A stretch of 64,000 nt of DNA from CALCKU01 sp964607445 (lineage in GTDB: Bacteria; Pseudomonadota; Alphaproteobacteria; Caulobacterales; Maricaulaceae). Positions 8,260 through 17,439 of this stretch are shown here, piece by piece. Both the position numbers and the translations under genes were made by a program. Where the stretch lies: assembly GCA_964607445.1 (NCBI GenBank), contig CAZSKN010000008.1, positions 22,166 through 86,165 on the forward strand, read 5' to 3'. Every line of letters starts with the position of its first letter. The first letter of the stretch is position 1. The notes under the pieces are model-generated. The model did not search any database, was not told the DNA's origin, and saw only the letters and a list, made by a program, of their open reading frames with translations.

Positions 8260-10128
8260 ATGGAGGCTTTAGAGTCAGGCACAAATTGGCAAATGTGGGT
8301 AACTATGGTCATTATTGGTGTCACAGTTTACCTATATGTTCGCGAAAAATTTTCGATTGAAACGATATCTGTTGGTGTCATTGTTGCTCTGCTCTTATTT
8401 TTCCACCTCTTCCCGATCCACCTTGCAACTGATCTGCCTCACCCCGAACTATCATCGTCAATATTAGGCAGTAGTCAATTGCTCTCAGGCTTCGCAGCCC
8501 CGGCTTTGATCGCCATCATGGCCTTATTGGTGGTTGGGCAAGGCCTCTTCCATACAGGCGCGTTAGAGGGGCCTATAATGGGCGTGAACAATGCCTTGGA
8601 TAAGCGCCCTCGCCAAACGCTCGCCTTTGTCTTCATCATAGCCTTTAGCGTATCTATGTTTATGAATAACACACCTGTTGTAGTGATGTTTATCCCCGTA
8701 ATTTCGGCTATGGCCTCACGTTTGAAGGTTAGCGCCTCGCATTATATGATGCCACTGAGTTTCATCTGTATCCTGGCCGGGATGACGACATTAATAGGCT
8801 CATCAACCAATTTATTGGTCAATGATGTTCTGGTAAGAGATACAGGTCAAGCTTTAGGGTTTTTTACACAAACTGGGTCCGGACTTGTGTTTGCCGTCAT
8901 CGGAGCGATCTATATCATATTTGCCGCCCCCCTTTTATTGCCCAAACGCGAAAGCCTAGAGGCCGAAGTTAGCGAGGCCGGACATCAATATATCGCTCAA
9001 ATCCGTGTAACTGAAAACCATCCCCTCAATGGAAAATCCCCGACGGCAGGTTTATATCCGGCGTTAAAAACCGTCACGGTTAGAATGATCCAGCGCGGTG
9101 ATCTTAGCTTTTTACCGCCTTTTGAACAAAAGCTGCAAGCTGGCGATATATTGATTATTGCCGCCACCCGGAAGTCCTTATCGACACTCTTATCATCTGA
9201 TACGCAATATCTCGAAGGCATGCTCAATATTGCAGGGTTTCACGATGAAAGCCGTGCGAGTGAAAATACGGATGCTATTGTCATTAGCGAAGCCGTGATA
9301 GCGCCGGGGTCACGCATGATCGGACGTAATATCGAACAGATCGGATTTCGGCGGCAAACAGGATGTCTGGTCTTGGGTATCCAGCGCCGCACGCGTATGA
9401 TCCGTAAGCGCATGTTGGATATTCGATTGGAATCCGGGGACATTTTATTATTATTTGGCTATGCTGGAGACATGCGCGATATGCGCACAAACCGCGACGT
9501 TCTTTTACTCGATTGGTCAACGCAAGAGCTTCCCGATATTCGAAAGTCAATCTGGGCGCGCATTCTTTTTATGTCGACGATAATCACGGCCGCCACGGGC
9601 CTCTTACCCATTGAAATCGCCGCGCTCTGCGGGGCTTTAGGCATGATCGCAACAGGTTGCCTCAACATTCGACAAGCTGTCCGGGCGCTCGATATGAAAA
9701 TATTTCTATTAATCGGATCTGCTTTTGCAATGGGCTTGGCATTAGAAAAGACAGGCGCTGCCGCATTTATCGGTATGACCGTTGTTAATCTAACAGCCCC
9801 CTTTGGACATACAGTTTTAATCGCGACTTTATTTTTGCTAATTGCAATGATGACGAATATAATTTCAAACAGTGCAACCGCGCTGTTATTTGCCCCTATT
9901 GCGCTCTCTATCAGCGCACAGACGGGATTGGATCCAATCGCTATGGTATTGACCGTCGTCTTCGCGGCCAATTGTTGTTTTGCGACACCGATAGCCTATC
10001 AAACCAATTTATTGGTCATGGGGCCGGGTCGGTATAAATTTGGCGACTTTGCAAAATTTGGCATTCCCCTGATTTTAATCCTATGGGTAAGTTTTTGTCT
10101 GATGATACCTCTAATTTTTGATATCTAA
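8260..10128 (+). CDS. SLC13-family permease with internal TrkA_C (RCK_C) domains
   Basis: Inner-membrane transporter of 622 residues in the divalent-anion:sodium symporter / ArsB-NhaD group. Hydrophobic helices fill about 10-230 and 435-622. They carry the family-type motifs NNTPVVVMFIPV and GSSTNLLVNDVL in the first half and MTNIISNSATALL with ATPIAYQTNLLVMGPG in the second. Between the halves are two cytosolic TrkA_C domains (about 245-320 and 345-420), which in related proteins bind regulatory ligands. Substrate may be dicarboxylate, sulfate or another anion and is unresolved. It heads a plus-strand string with bpt (28-bp gap) and a TRAP transporter. The start ATG follows AAGGGTGAAACA. Confidence 0.9.
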   Translation: MEALESGTNWQMWVTMVIIGVTVYLYVREKFSIETISVGVIVALLLFFHLFPIHLATDLPHPELSSSILGSSQLLSGFAAPALIAIMALLVVGQGLFHTGALEGPIMGVNNALDKRPRQTLAFVFIIAFSVSMFMNNTPVVVMFIPVISAMASRLKVSASHYMMPLSFICILAGMTTLIGSSTNLLVNDVLVRDTGQALGFFTQTGSGLVFAVIGAIYIIFAAPLLLPKRESLEAEVSEAGHQYIAQIRVTENHPLNGKSPTAGLYPALKTVTVRMIQRGDLSFLPPFEQKLQAGDILIIAATRKSLSTLLSSDTQYLEGMLNIAGFHDESRASENTDAIVISEAVIAPGSRMIGRNIEQIGFRRQTGCLVLGIQRRTRMIRKRMLDIRLESGDILLLFGYAGDMRDMRTNRDVLLLDWSTQELPDIRKSIWARILFMSTIITAATGLLPIEIAALCGALGMIATGCLNIRQAVRALDMKIFLLIGSAFAMGLALEKTGAAAFIGMTVVNLTAPFGHTVLIATLFLLIAMMTNIISNSATALLFAPIALSISAQTGLDPIAMVLTVVFAANCCFATPIAYQTNLLVMGPGRYKFGDFAKFGIPLILILWVSFCLMIPLIFDI

Positions 10129-10156
10129 TGGTAAAATTCACTGATATAAAACTCTT

Positions 10157-10885
10157 ATGACTCGTCCGTTTGACCCGCACCGTCTTCAATTTTATCTTAC
10201 GATACCCTCGCCCTGCCCTTACCTTCCGGGTCGCATGGAACGCAAAATATTTACGCAACTTGATCCTCTATCAGGGCCGCATTTAAATAATTATCTCACC
10301 CATGCCGGGTTTAGGCGTTCGCAAAATGTTATATATCGCCCAGCCTGCGAAAGATGCCAAGAATGTCGATCCTTACGAATCGTCACAACACCGTTCAAAG
10401 CCAGCCAACGTTTTCGCCGCATTCAAAATAAAAATGCAGACCTTCAAGTCCATATAAGCGAACCCTATGCCACAGAGGAACAATTCCGTCTTTTGCGACG
10501 TTACCTCACCACACGACATTACGGTGGGGGAATGTCCGATATGGATTTTGTCCGTTATGAAATGATGGTTGAGGAATGTGCCTCTCAAACGGAAATAATC
10601 GAATATCGTGACGAGAGCGCTAGATTGATTGCCTGTGTTCTGATAGACCGCCTCTCAGACGGAATATCTATGGTCTATAGTTTTTTCGATCCGGAAGAAA
10701 ACTCCCGAAGTTTAGGGAACTTCATGATACTTGACCAGATAGCCCGGTGTAAGGCGGAAAACCTTCCCTATCTTTACCTTGGTTATTGGGTCGAAAATAG
10801 TCCTAAAATGGACTATAAATCCCGTTTCACACCCTATGAAATCTTGGGCCGGGACGGCTGGAAAGCCGCAAAGGTGGTATCATGA
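10157..10885 (+). CDS. bpt: Aspartate/glutamate leucyltransferase (bacterial protein transferase)
   Basis: Transfers leucine from Leu-tRNA to proteins with N-terminal Asp or Glu, creating N-degrons for ClpS/ClpAP in the N-end rule pathway. The 242 residues show the family's N-terminal signature: CPYLPGRMERKIFTQL, GFRRSQNVIYRPACERCQECRSLR with its paired cysteines, and the C-terminal LGYWVENSPKMDYKSRFTPYE. It sits 28 bp after the SLC13 permease and overlaps the TRAP substrate-binding protein by 4 bases (ATGA), so translational coupling is likely. A protein-degradation factor within a transport operon is odd and may simply reflect gene packing. Confidence 0.95.
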   Translation: MTRPFDPHRLQFYLTIPSPCPYLPGRMERKIFTQLDPLSGPHLNNYLTHAGFRRSQNVIYRPACERCQECRSLRIVTTPFKASQRFRRIQNKNADLQVHISEPYATEEQFRLLRRYLTTRHYGGGMSDMDFVRYEMMVEECASQTEIIEYRDESARLIACVLIDRLSDGISMVYSFFDPEENSRSLGNFMILDQIARCKAENLPYLYLGYWVENSPKMDYKSRFTPYEILGRDGWKAAKVVS

Positions 10886-12048
10886 AACGCAGAGAGCTAT
10901 TAGCGGCGGCAACCGCCGTAGCTACAGGGGCCGGTGTTGTCGGTGTGTTAGGGCGCAAGACCCAACACAAATCCTCCCCCTTAACAACGTCCTCGAAAAC
11001 CCCGCCAAATGAAACCGCGCTTCCGTCTCCCTATATTAGCAAAAACAGACGCCAGTTTAGAATTGCCACCTCTTGGCCAAAAGATTTCCCCGGATTAGGC
11101 GTGATGCCCAATCGCTTCGCAGACGCCGTCAATCGACTCAGCGAGGGGTTAATTGAAATCAAAGTCTATGCCGCAGGCGAATTGGTCGGGGCAGCAGAAT
11201 GTTTTGACGCGACCTCCACGGGCGCGGCGGATATGTATCACGCCGCCGAATATTATTGGCAAGGCAAGTCAAAGGGATTTTCGTTTTTCACCGCCGTACC
11301 CAATGGTATGACAGCCGCAGAAATTATGGGATGGGTTGATTTCGGCGACGGACAGGCGCTCTGGGATGACTTGTCAGCTCGGTTTAACATCAAACCCTTT
11401 CAGGCGGGAAATACAGGACATCAGACCGGTGGTTGGTTTAAGAAAAAAATTGAAAGTCTGGAAGACTTTAAAGGCTTGAAGATGCGCATGCCCGGACTGG
11501 GCGGGGAAGTTATCAGACGATTAGGAGGCGCGGCGGTCAAATTATCGGGTGGAGAAATTTACCAAGCCCTGCAATCCGGATCCATAGATGCAACTGAATG
11601 GGTGGGGCCGTGGAATGACCTCGCATTCGGGTTTTACCGTGAAGCCCCCTATTATTATGCACCGGGATTTCATGAACCGGGAGCCTCGTTATCAATAGGT
11701 ATAAACCTTGATGTTTGGAATGGGTTTTCTCCAAGTGAAAAAGCCATGATTTCATATGCATGCAAATCTGCCAATAATGACAGCTTGGGCGAATATACCT
11801 ATGAAAACGGAAAAGCACTAGAGACTTTAAAGCGAGATCATAATATCTATCCGCAGTTTTTCTCCGAAGAAATCGTAACGCAAATCGGGAAAATCAGCGA
11901 AGATGTGGTGCAGGATCTTGGCACCTCTGATCCTGTCACGCAAAAAATATTTGAAAGCTATCTAAAGGCTAGAAATGAAGCTCGCGGCTGGACAGAAATG
12001 AGCGATGGCCGATTTATTGCGGCCCGGCGTGCCGCCTTGGGTCAATAA
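10882..12048 (+). CDS. TRAP transporter substrate-binding protein (DctP/TakP-like)
   Basis: Periplasmic solute receptor of 388 residues for a tripartite ATP-independent transporter. The N-terminus MKRRELLAAATAVATG contains paired arginines before a hydrophobic stretch, which suggests Tat export. The mature part carries segments such as GNTGHQTGGWF and DATEWVGPWND that resemble the TakP branch, known for 2-oxo acids; the ligand here is inferred only. It overlaps bpt by 4 bases and its stop shares a base with the start of the DctQ gene, so receptor and both membrane subunits are co-translated. Confidence 0.9.
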   Translation: MKRRELLAAATAVATGAGVVGVLGRKTQHKSSPLTTSSKTPPNETALPSPYISKNRRQFRIATSWPKDFPGLGVMPNRFADAVNRLSEGLIEIKVYAAGELVGAAECFDATSTGAADMYHAAEYYWQGKSKGFSFFTAVPNGMTAAEIMGWVDFGDGQALWDDLSARFNIKPFQAGNTGHQTGGWFKKKIESLEDFKGLKMRMPGLGGEVIRRLGGAAVKLSGGEIYQALQSGSIDATEWVGPWNDLAFGFYREAPYYYAPGFHEPGASLSIGINLDVWNGFSPSEKAMISYACKSANNDSLGEYTYENGKALETLKRDHNIYPQFFSEEIVTQIGKISEDVVQDLGTSDPVTQKIFESYLKARNEARGWTEMSDGRFIAARRAALGQ

Positions 12049-12770
12049 TGTCACCTGACGGCCTGTCTATCATTGGCGCAGCGCTTAGTGCTATAGCGTG
12101 GGCGTTCTTTCCATTTGTTTTATTGCCGCTCCTTATGTTGATTTTCCCGAATTTGCGTGGTCTAAAAGCTTTTTGCGATAGCTGTATTTTACTGATTGAC
12201 GGCGTGAATACTCTTATTGGCGAAACTGTAAAATGGGGATTGCCGTTGTTGGTTTTTTCTGTTGCCTTTAGTGTTTTCGCGCTCTCCATTTTCGGATTGT
12301 CATGGACAAAACTTTTCGAATCCGCGAAATATTTCCATGCCAGCGTCATCATGCTGGGCGCCGCGGTGACATTACTTGCAAGCCAACATGTAAGGGTTGA
12401 TATTTTCCATACCCAAATGCGACCCAGATCGAAAGCTCTTGTTGATTTTTGCGGATTTTATTTATGTCTGTTACCAGTATGTCTGATTTTGGTTTGGAAT
12501 TCGCAATCCTTCACAGCGTTCTCCTGGTTAATATTCGAAGGCTCTCCAGAAGCCGATGGCATTCGCGGCGAGTTTCTTCTCAAAACGCTCATACCCGTTT
12601 TTGCGATTATGATGATTGCACAAGGCTCGTCTATTGCTTTACGCGCTGCAATGTGCCTGCGAGACCGTCCTCTGCCAGCTCGACCTTCACATATTCCTCC
12701 CCTCTTTCCACACAGCAGACGATATGATGCGGGATCGACGTCTGAGCCACGCGAACACACGTCGTCATGA
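12048..12770 (+). CDS. TRAP transporter small permease subunit (DctQ family)
   Basis: 240-residue inner-membrane protein. Four central helices (about 60-200) form the DctQ core, including the ASQHVRVDIF segment typical of the family. An additional N-terminal hydrophobic segment (about 8-35) and a Pro/Arg/Ser-rich cytosolic tail extend beyond the usual ~170 residues. DctQ pairs with DctM to import the ligand handed over by the periplasmic receptor, driven by a sodium gradient. Start and stop overlap both neighbours (TAATG with the receptor gene, ATGA with dctM). Confidence 0.88.
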   Translation: MSPDGLSIIGAALSAIAWAFFPFVLLPLLMLIFPNLRGLKAFCDSCILLIDGVNTLIGETVKWGLPLLVFSVAFSVFALSIFGLSWTKLFESAKYFHASVIMLGAAVTLLASQHVRVDIFHTQMRPRSKALVDFCGFYLCLLPVCLILVWNSQSFTAFSWLIFEGSPEADGIRGEFLLKTLIPVFAIMMIAQGSSIALRAAMCLRDRPLPARPSHIPPLFPHSRRYDAGSTSEPREHTSS

Positions 12771-14347
12771 GTTTACCGGAAATCCTCGCCCTCTCTATGT
12801 TTGGACTTGCCTGTTTCGGGCTATTGGCCGGCTATAATGTTGCCTTTACACTTGGGGGTATTTCATTGGTGTTTAGCGCAATAGGCGTAGCAACCGGTAC
12901 ATTTGACATTGGATTTTTAAATGCGCTCCCAGGTCGAATTTACCCGCTAATTACCCGAGAAATTTTAATGGCGGTTCCGCTTTTCGTCTTTATGGGAGTC
13001 ATGTTGGAGAAATCCCGTATTGCCGAAGACTTGCTTGAGGCCATGGGTGATCTTTTTGGCAAATTACGCGGAGGCCTTGGTGTCTCTGTTGTTTTTGTCG
13101 GTGCCTTACTAGCCGCCTCAACGGGGATTGTCGGGGCGACGGTTGTGACAATGGGTTTATTATCCCTACCGACGATGCTAAAACGTAATTACGCCCCGTC
13201 TTTGGCATCAGGGGCAATTGCCGCATCAGGTACTTTAGGACAAATCATCCCTCCCTCAATTGTCTTGGTCATATTAGGGGATCAGATTTCAAATGCCTAT
13301 CAGGAAGCCCAACGCAGCCATGGTTTAACCAACGGCGGCGTTGTATCTGTCGGAGATTTATTTGCAGGCGCGCTCATTCCCGGTTTGATATTAGTCGGAT
13401 TTTACGCGCTTTATATCGCGATTACGGCATTTTTAAAACCTGAACTCGCGCCCGCACAAGACTGGCCAGAAGACGTAAATCCATGGGTGTTTGTAAAACG
13501 TACCCTTAAAGCCATGCTTCCCCCCATTATACTGATTATTGCTGTACTCGGGTCTATATTATCCGGATATGCCACACCAACCCGTGGAGCCGCACTCGGG
13601 GCATTAGGCGCCATATTGCTTGCGGCGTATAAAATGAGCGAAACCCCATTCACACGTCGCGCGATTATCGGAGCCGTTACAGGTCTGTTTTGTCTTATTT
13701 TGATAGATTTGACCGGTATCGATATGCGGTTCAATCAAACAGGCTGGACCTCCGTGGAGATACTCGCCGTTATAGTCGCGCTATTCTTAGCTATATTGTC
13801 CATAACGGGCGCAGGCGCAGCTATAGTACCGTTATTACGCAATCAGGCGCTTTCAGATGTTTCACGCTCGACCCTACATATTACCAGCATGGTATTTATA
13901 ATCTTGATCGGGGCCACTGTTTTCAGTCTTGTTTTTCGTGGCTTTGGCGGGGACGATCTCGTTCAACGTTTATTAGAGTCCGCGCCGGGCGGCAAATGGG
14001 GAGCCTTGGCGCTCGTAATGTTTGTCATGTTTATATTGGGCTTTTTTCTAGATTTTATCGAAATCACCTTTGTCGTCGTCCCCCTTGTCGCTCCGCCGTT
14101 ACTTGCACTTGGTATGGACCCGATATGGTTGGGCATTCTCATGGCGCTTAACTTGCAGACAAGTTTCCTGACCCCCCCCTTCGGGTTTGCCTTGTTTTAC
14201 TTGCGCGGGGTTGCCCCTGTCGAGGTGACAACGCTTGCGCTTTATCGCGGCGTCCTTCCATTTATCGCGATACAATTCATCGTTATCATGATGGTTGTTT
14301 TGATACCTGAATTGGCCACAACCCTGCCAAAGGTGATGTTAAATTAA
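12767..14347 (+). CDS. TRAP transporter large permease subunit (DctM family)
   Basis: 526-residue polytopic membrane protein that forms the transport channel. Family motifs are visible: FVFMGVMLEKSRIAEDLLEAM, the STGIVGATVVTMGLLSLPTM helix, GTLGQIIPPSIVLVILGDQ, and near the C-terminus FLTPPFGFALFYLRG. It is about 100 residues longer than the common ~430-residue DctM; the extra material (about 270-400) is mostly hydrophobic and adds several helices, as in TakP-type systems. It is the last gene of the plus-strand operon and is followed by a weak hairpin before the convergent M16 peptidase. Confidence 0.92.
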   Translation: MSLPEILALSMFGLACFGLLAGYNVAFTLGGISLVFSAIGVATGTFDIGFLNALPGRIYPLITREILMAVPLFVFMGVMLEKSRIAEDLLEAMGDLFGKLRGGLGVSVVFVGALLAASTGIVGATVVTMGLLSLPTMLKRNYAPSLASGAIAASGTLGQIIPPSIVLVILGDQISNAYQEAQRSHGLTNGGVVSVGDLFAGALIPGLILVGFYALYIAITAFLKPELAPAQDWPEDVNPWVFVKRTLKAMLPPIILIIAVLGSILSGYATPTRGAALGALGAILLAAYKMSETPFTRRAIIGAVTGLFCLILIDLTGIDMRFNQTGWTSVEILAVIVALFLAILSITGAGAAIVPLLRNQALSDVSRSTLHITSMVFIILIGATVFSLVFRGFGGDDLVQRLLESAPGGKWGALALVMFVMFILGFFLDFIEITFVVVPLVAPPLLALGMDPIWLGILMALNLQTSFLTPPFGFALFYLRGVAPVEVTTLALYRGVLPFIAIQFIVIMMVVLIPELATTLPKVMLN

Positions 14348-14413
14348 CGCCCGCGTGATCAGACAGATAGCTGAAACACACATGTACACCCCCCGACTTT
14401 AAGAAAAGGTGGG

Positions 14414-14440
14414 GAGGGTTTACCACACCCTCTATTTTAT
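14414..14440 (+). terminator. Weak hairpin after dctM
   Basis: GAGGG (14414-14418) can pair with CCCTC (14428-14432) across a 9-base loop, followed by TATTTTAT. This is a short stem in the convergent dctM/M16 junction overlapping the M16 stop codon. Confidence 0.35.
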
Positions 14441-17302
14441 CTCGGCTCCGTCCTCGTCAATCAGAACGACCGGATAGCCAATGCGTTTAACATCATTTAA
14501 ATGTTTGTCTTTATCCCCGACGACCAGCATAATCATATCGTCCAAGTTTAAGTGTTTTTTAGCCAATGCATCTACTTCTGCTTTGGTCAATTTGGCAAGA
14601 ATGTCATTTTGCGTATCAACAAAATCGGACTGCAAATTATAGGTCATCATACGCTGTAAAAAGCCGAGCTTTTGACGCGGTGTCTCATAAGAACGCGCAT
14701 CTCTTTGCCCAATTGCACTTTTCGTAAATAATAGCTCTTCCGGGCTGATACCGTCTTCACGGAAACTTTCAATTTCAGAAATAAATTCGGCAATCGACTC
14801 AGCTGTGGCATCGGCTTTCACACCAGCTTGCGCCCGAAAATATCCGCGTGTTTCCGACCCGCTAAAGAAAGAGCGTGCGCCATATGTATAGCCTTTGTCT
14901 TCGCGTAGGTTCAGGTTTATACGGCTATTAAAAGCGCCGCCCAAAGCGTAATTCATTAACCCGGCCCTAAAATACTCTCCTGATGCGTCATACGGTAAAG
15001 CCCGTTTTCCAATCCTGATCTCTGATTGGGCTGCACCGGGTTTATCCATGAAATAAATTTTGGTACGCCCTAGGTCCGGAAAAGGGTTTGACGCCGGAAT
15101 TTCGACAGCGTCACCATTCCAACTGGCAAAAGGCGACAAAGCAGACCTCATTTTAGCTGAAGAAATATCACCCACAGCCACGATAGTTGCAATTTGGGGG
15201 GAGTAATAGGTTTTATAAAAATCAGTCACATCCGCCAGAGTTATGCTCTCAACCGTCTGTTCTGTGCCGGCATTACTATAGGCAAAATTATTATTATCAC
15301 CAAATAATTTTCGGTTAAAGGCCTCTGATGCCACGACATCTGGTTGCTTTTTCGCCTGTCTTATACCTTGTATAGTATTGGCTTTGACCCGCATAAAATC
15401 TTCAGGGTCAAATTTTGGATGAAAGAGTTTTTCAGCCGCAATCTCTATCGTCTCATCCAAATTCTTGGTCAGGGTTCGTATACTCAGCGTGGTTGAATTA
15501 TCCGCACTTGAAACCGATACGCTAGAGCCTATCTTATCCAGTCGATTGGAAAGATCTTCTGCACTGGACTTGGTGGTTGCCTCATTAAGCATAGCCGCTG
15601 TCAGAGCCGCCAATCCCAGCTTATCCAGACTTTCATTCACTTGCCCGGCTTTCAGGCTTAGATTTATGGTCGTTGTTGGCGTCTCCGCGTTCACGGCGCC
15701 TAATACTTTGATACGATTTGTAAGCTCTGTCCTATAAACGTCAGGGGCTTTGATGACAGGGTTTTTCCCTGCTGGAGGGATAATGGACCTATCAAAATCA
15801 TCCTTGGGTAAAGCCCACTCAAAATCTGATGTGGCGCTCGCCTCGGGGATCGTGCGTTCATATCGCTGCCATGTATCGGGTCTGGCAATCATCCCGCTCT
15901 GCCCCTTGGGTACAATGCTCATGATCACCGCAGATTTATTCTTAATATACTGATTATAAACGCGCATCACATCGGCTTTACTCACAGCTTCATACCGCGC
16001 GATATCATCACCTATGCCATTAGGATTATTCCGAAACGTTTCATAAAACGCCAATTGCCCGACTTTACCGTTTACACTTTCAAGACCGTAAATCATTCCG
16101 GATACAATTCCGGCTTTAACACGGGTGATATCGTCATCTTCAACACCACGCGCCTCGAATTCATCCAAAGACTCGCGAATAATGGTTTCCATATCAGACA
16201 GTTTTTGCACGCGCGCCGGATTGGCAAGGGCAAATAAGGTGAAACTACAATTAAGTTCGCGGCACCCATGTCCCGCACTGGCCTGTACTGTCAGCCCCGG
16301 TTTTTCCAAATTTTTATACAGAAGTGACGTCTGTCCCGTACCCATTATTGACATCAAAACATCCAATGGGGCTTCGTCGGCATGGTTTACATGGACAGTT
16401 GGCCAAGACATGAATAAGAGCGGCAATTCGACATTATCTTCGAGCGAAATATATCTGTCTTTATCCAGAGTAACCGGCGTATATACCGGATCTGCGACAG
16501 GCGCCCCCATAGGTATAGAGCCAAAATATTTTTTCACCCACGCCAAAGTTTGTGCTTCGTCAATATCTCCGCCTATTGTAATGACCGCATTATTAGGACC
16601 ATACCAGCGTAGAAAAAACTTCTTTAAATCGTCAACCGTCGCGCGATCAAGGTCTTCTAAATATCCAATCGTTGACCATGAATACGGATGACCTTCCGGA
16701 AATAAAGCCTCACCAACCCGCTCAAACAACAACCCATAAGGTTGATTATCAACACGTTGACCCCGCTCATTTTTGACTGTTTCTCGCTGGACTTCAAATT
16801 TTTCTTGGGTAACAGCGTTCAGAAAATACCCCATACGATCGGCTTCAAGCCAGAGCATTTTTTCTAATTGGTTTGACGGTACGGTTTCGAAATAATTGGT
16901 ACGGTCCGCATTTGTTGTACCGTTCAAAGTCCCGCCAGATTCGGTAATAAGTTTAAAATGCTGCTCATCCGCTACATTTTCAGACCCTTGAAACATCATA
17001 TGCTCAAAGAAATGCGCAAACCCCGATTTCCCAATATCCTCACGCCCGGACCCAACATGATATGTAACATCAACATGAACCAGAGGGTCGGATTGATCTT
17101 GGTGCAATACGACAGTCAAACCATTATGCAGCGTGTATTTTTTAAACGGGATAACAACGTCACCATCTGAAGGCTCGACAGATTGCACAAATGTGAATCC
17201 ATCAGACCGCGGAGATTGATCTGTAGTTGGCGTTGACGGCGCCTGACTACAGCTTGCCAAAACAAGCGCGGATACAGCGCTGAGTAAAAGAGTACGAGCC
17301 AT
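14432..17302 (-). CDS. M16-family zinc metallopeptidase, lipoprotein
   Basis: Large pitrilysin/insulinase-type protease (956 residues) with two M16 halves. The N-terminal half is catalytic: GFAHFFEHMMFQG holds the inverted zinc motif HxxEH (H97-H101) with the third ligand in the downstream Glu region. The C-terminal half (about 510-940) lacks the motif and is the usual structural partner. The signal ends in a lipobox (LVLASC, Cys18), so it is predicted to be membrane-anchored in the periplasm, where family members degrade peptides. The ATG at 17302 is chosen because GAGAGG lies upstream; a TTG at 17317 would sit before that site. It is monocistronic. Confidence 0.93.
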   Translation of the reverse strand: MARTLLLSAVSALVLASCSQAPSTPTTDQSPRSDGFTFVQSVEPSDGDVVIPFKKYTLHNGLTVVLHQDQSDPLVHVDVTYHVGSGREDIGKSGFAHFFEHMMFQGSENVADEQHFKLITESGGTLNGTTNADRTNYFETVPSNQLEKMLWLEADRMGYFLNAVTQEKFEVQRETVKNERGQRVDNQPYGLLFERVGEALFPEGHPYSWSTIGYLEDLDRATVDDLKKFFLRWYGPNNAVITIGGDIDEAQTLAWVKKYFGSIPMGAPVADPVYTPVTLDKDRYISLEDNVELPLLFMSWPTVHVNHADEAPLDVLMSIMGTGQTSLLYKNLEKPGLTVQASAGHGCRELNCSFTLFALANPARVQKLSDMETIIRESLDEFEARGVEDDDITRVKAGIVSGMIYGLESVNGKVGQLAFYETFRNNPNGIGDDIARYEAVSKADVMRVYNQYIKNKSAVIMSIVPKGQSGMIARPDTWQRYERTIPEASATSDFEWALPKDDFDRSIIPPAGKNPVIKAPDVYRTELTNRIKVLGAVNAETPTTTINLSLKAGQVNESLDKLGLAALTAAMLNEATTKSSAEDLSNRLDKIGSSVSVSSADNSTTLSIRTLTKNLDETIEIAAEKLFHPKFDPEDFMRVKANTIQGIRQAKKQPDVVASEAFNRKLFGDNNNFAYSNAGTEQTVESITLADVTDFYKTYYSPQIATIVAVGDISSAKMRSALSPFASWNGDAVEIPASNPFPDLGRTKIYFMDKPGAAQSEIRIGKRALPYDASGEYFRAGLMNYALGGAFNSRINLNLREDKGYTYGARSFFSGSETRGYFRAQAGVKADATAESIAEFISEIESFREDGISPEELLFTKSAIGQRDARSYETPRQKLGFLQRMMTYNLQSDFVDTQNDILAKLTKAEVDALAKKHLNLDDMIMLVVGDKDKHLNDVKRIGYPVVLIDEDGAEIK

Positions 17303-17439
17303 AATAAAACCTCTCAATTGCCCTTGCAGAAAAATTATAATTTTAGGGCTTATCGTTTTTCAAATTTACTACCTATAGCCTTAAGGGCTGTCTAGTCGTG
17401 AAATCGAGACCTTTAGGCCTAAATGGTAAATATATGGGC

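Noticed and set aside
16125..16691. 188-residue frame opposite the M16 protease
   Set aside because: Ser-rich antisense shadow of a well-conserved gene; no ribosome site.
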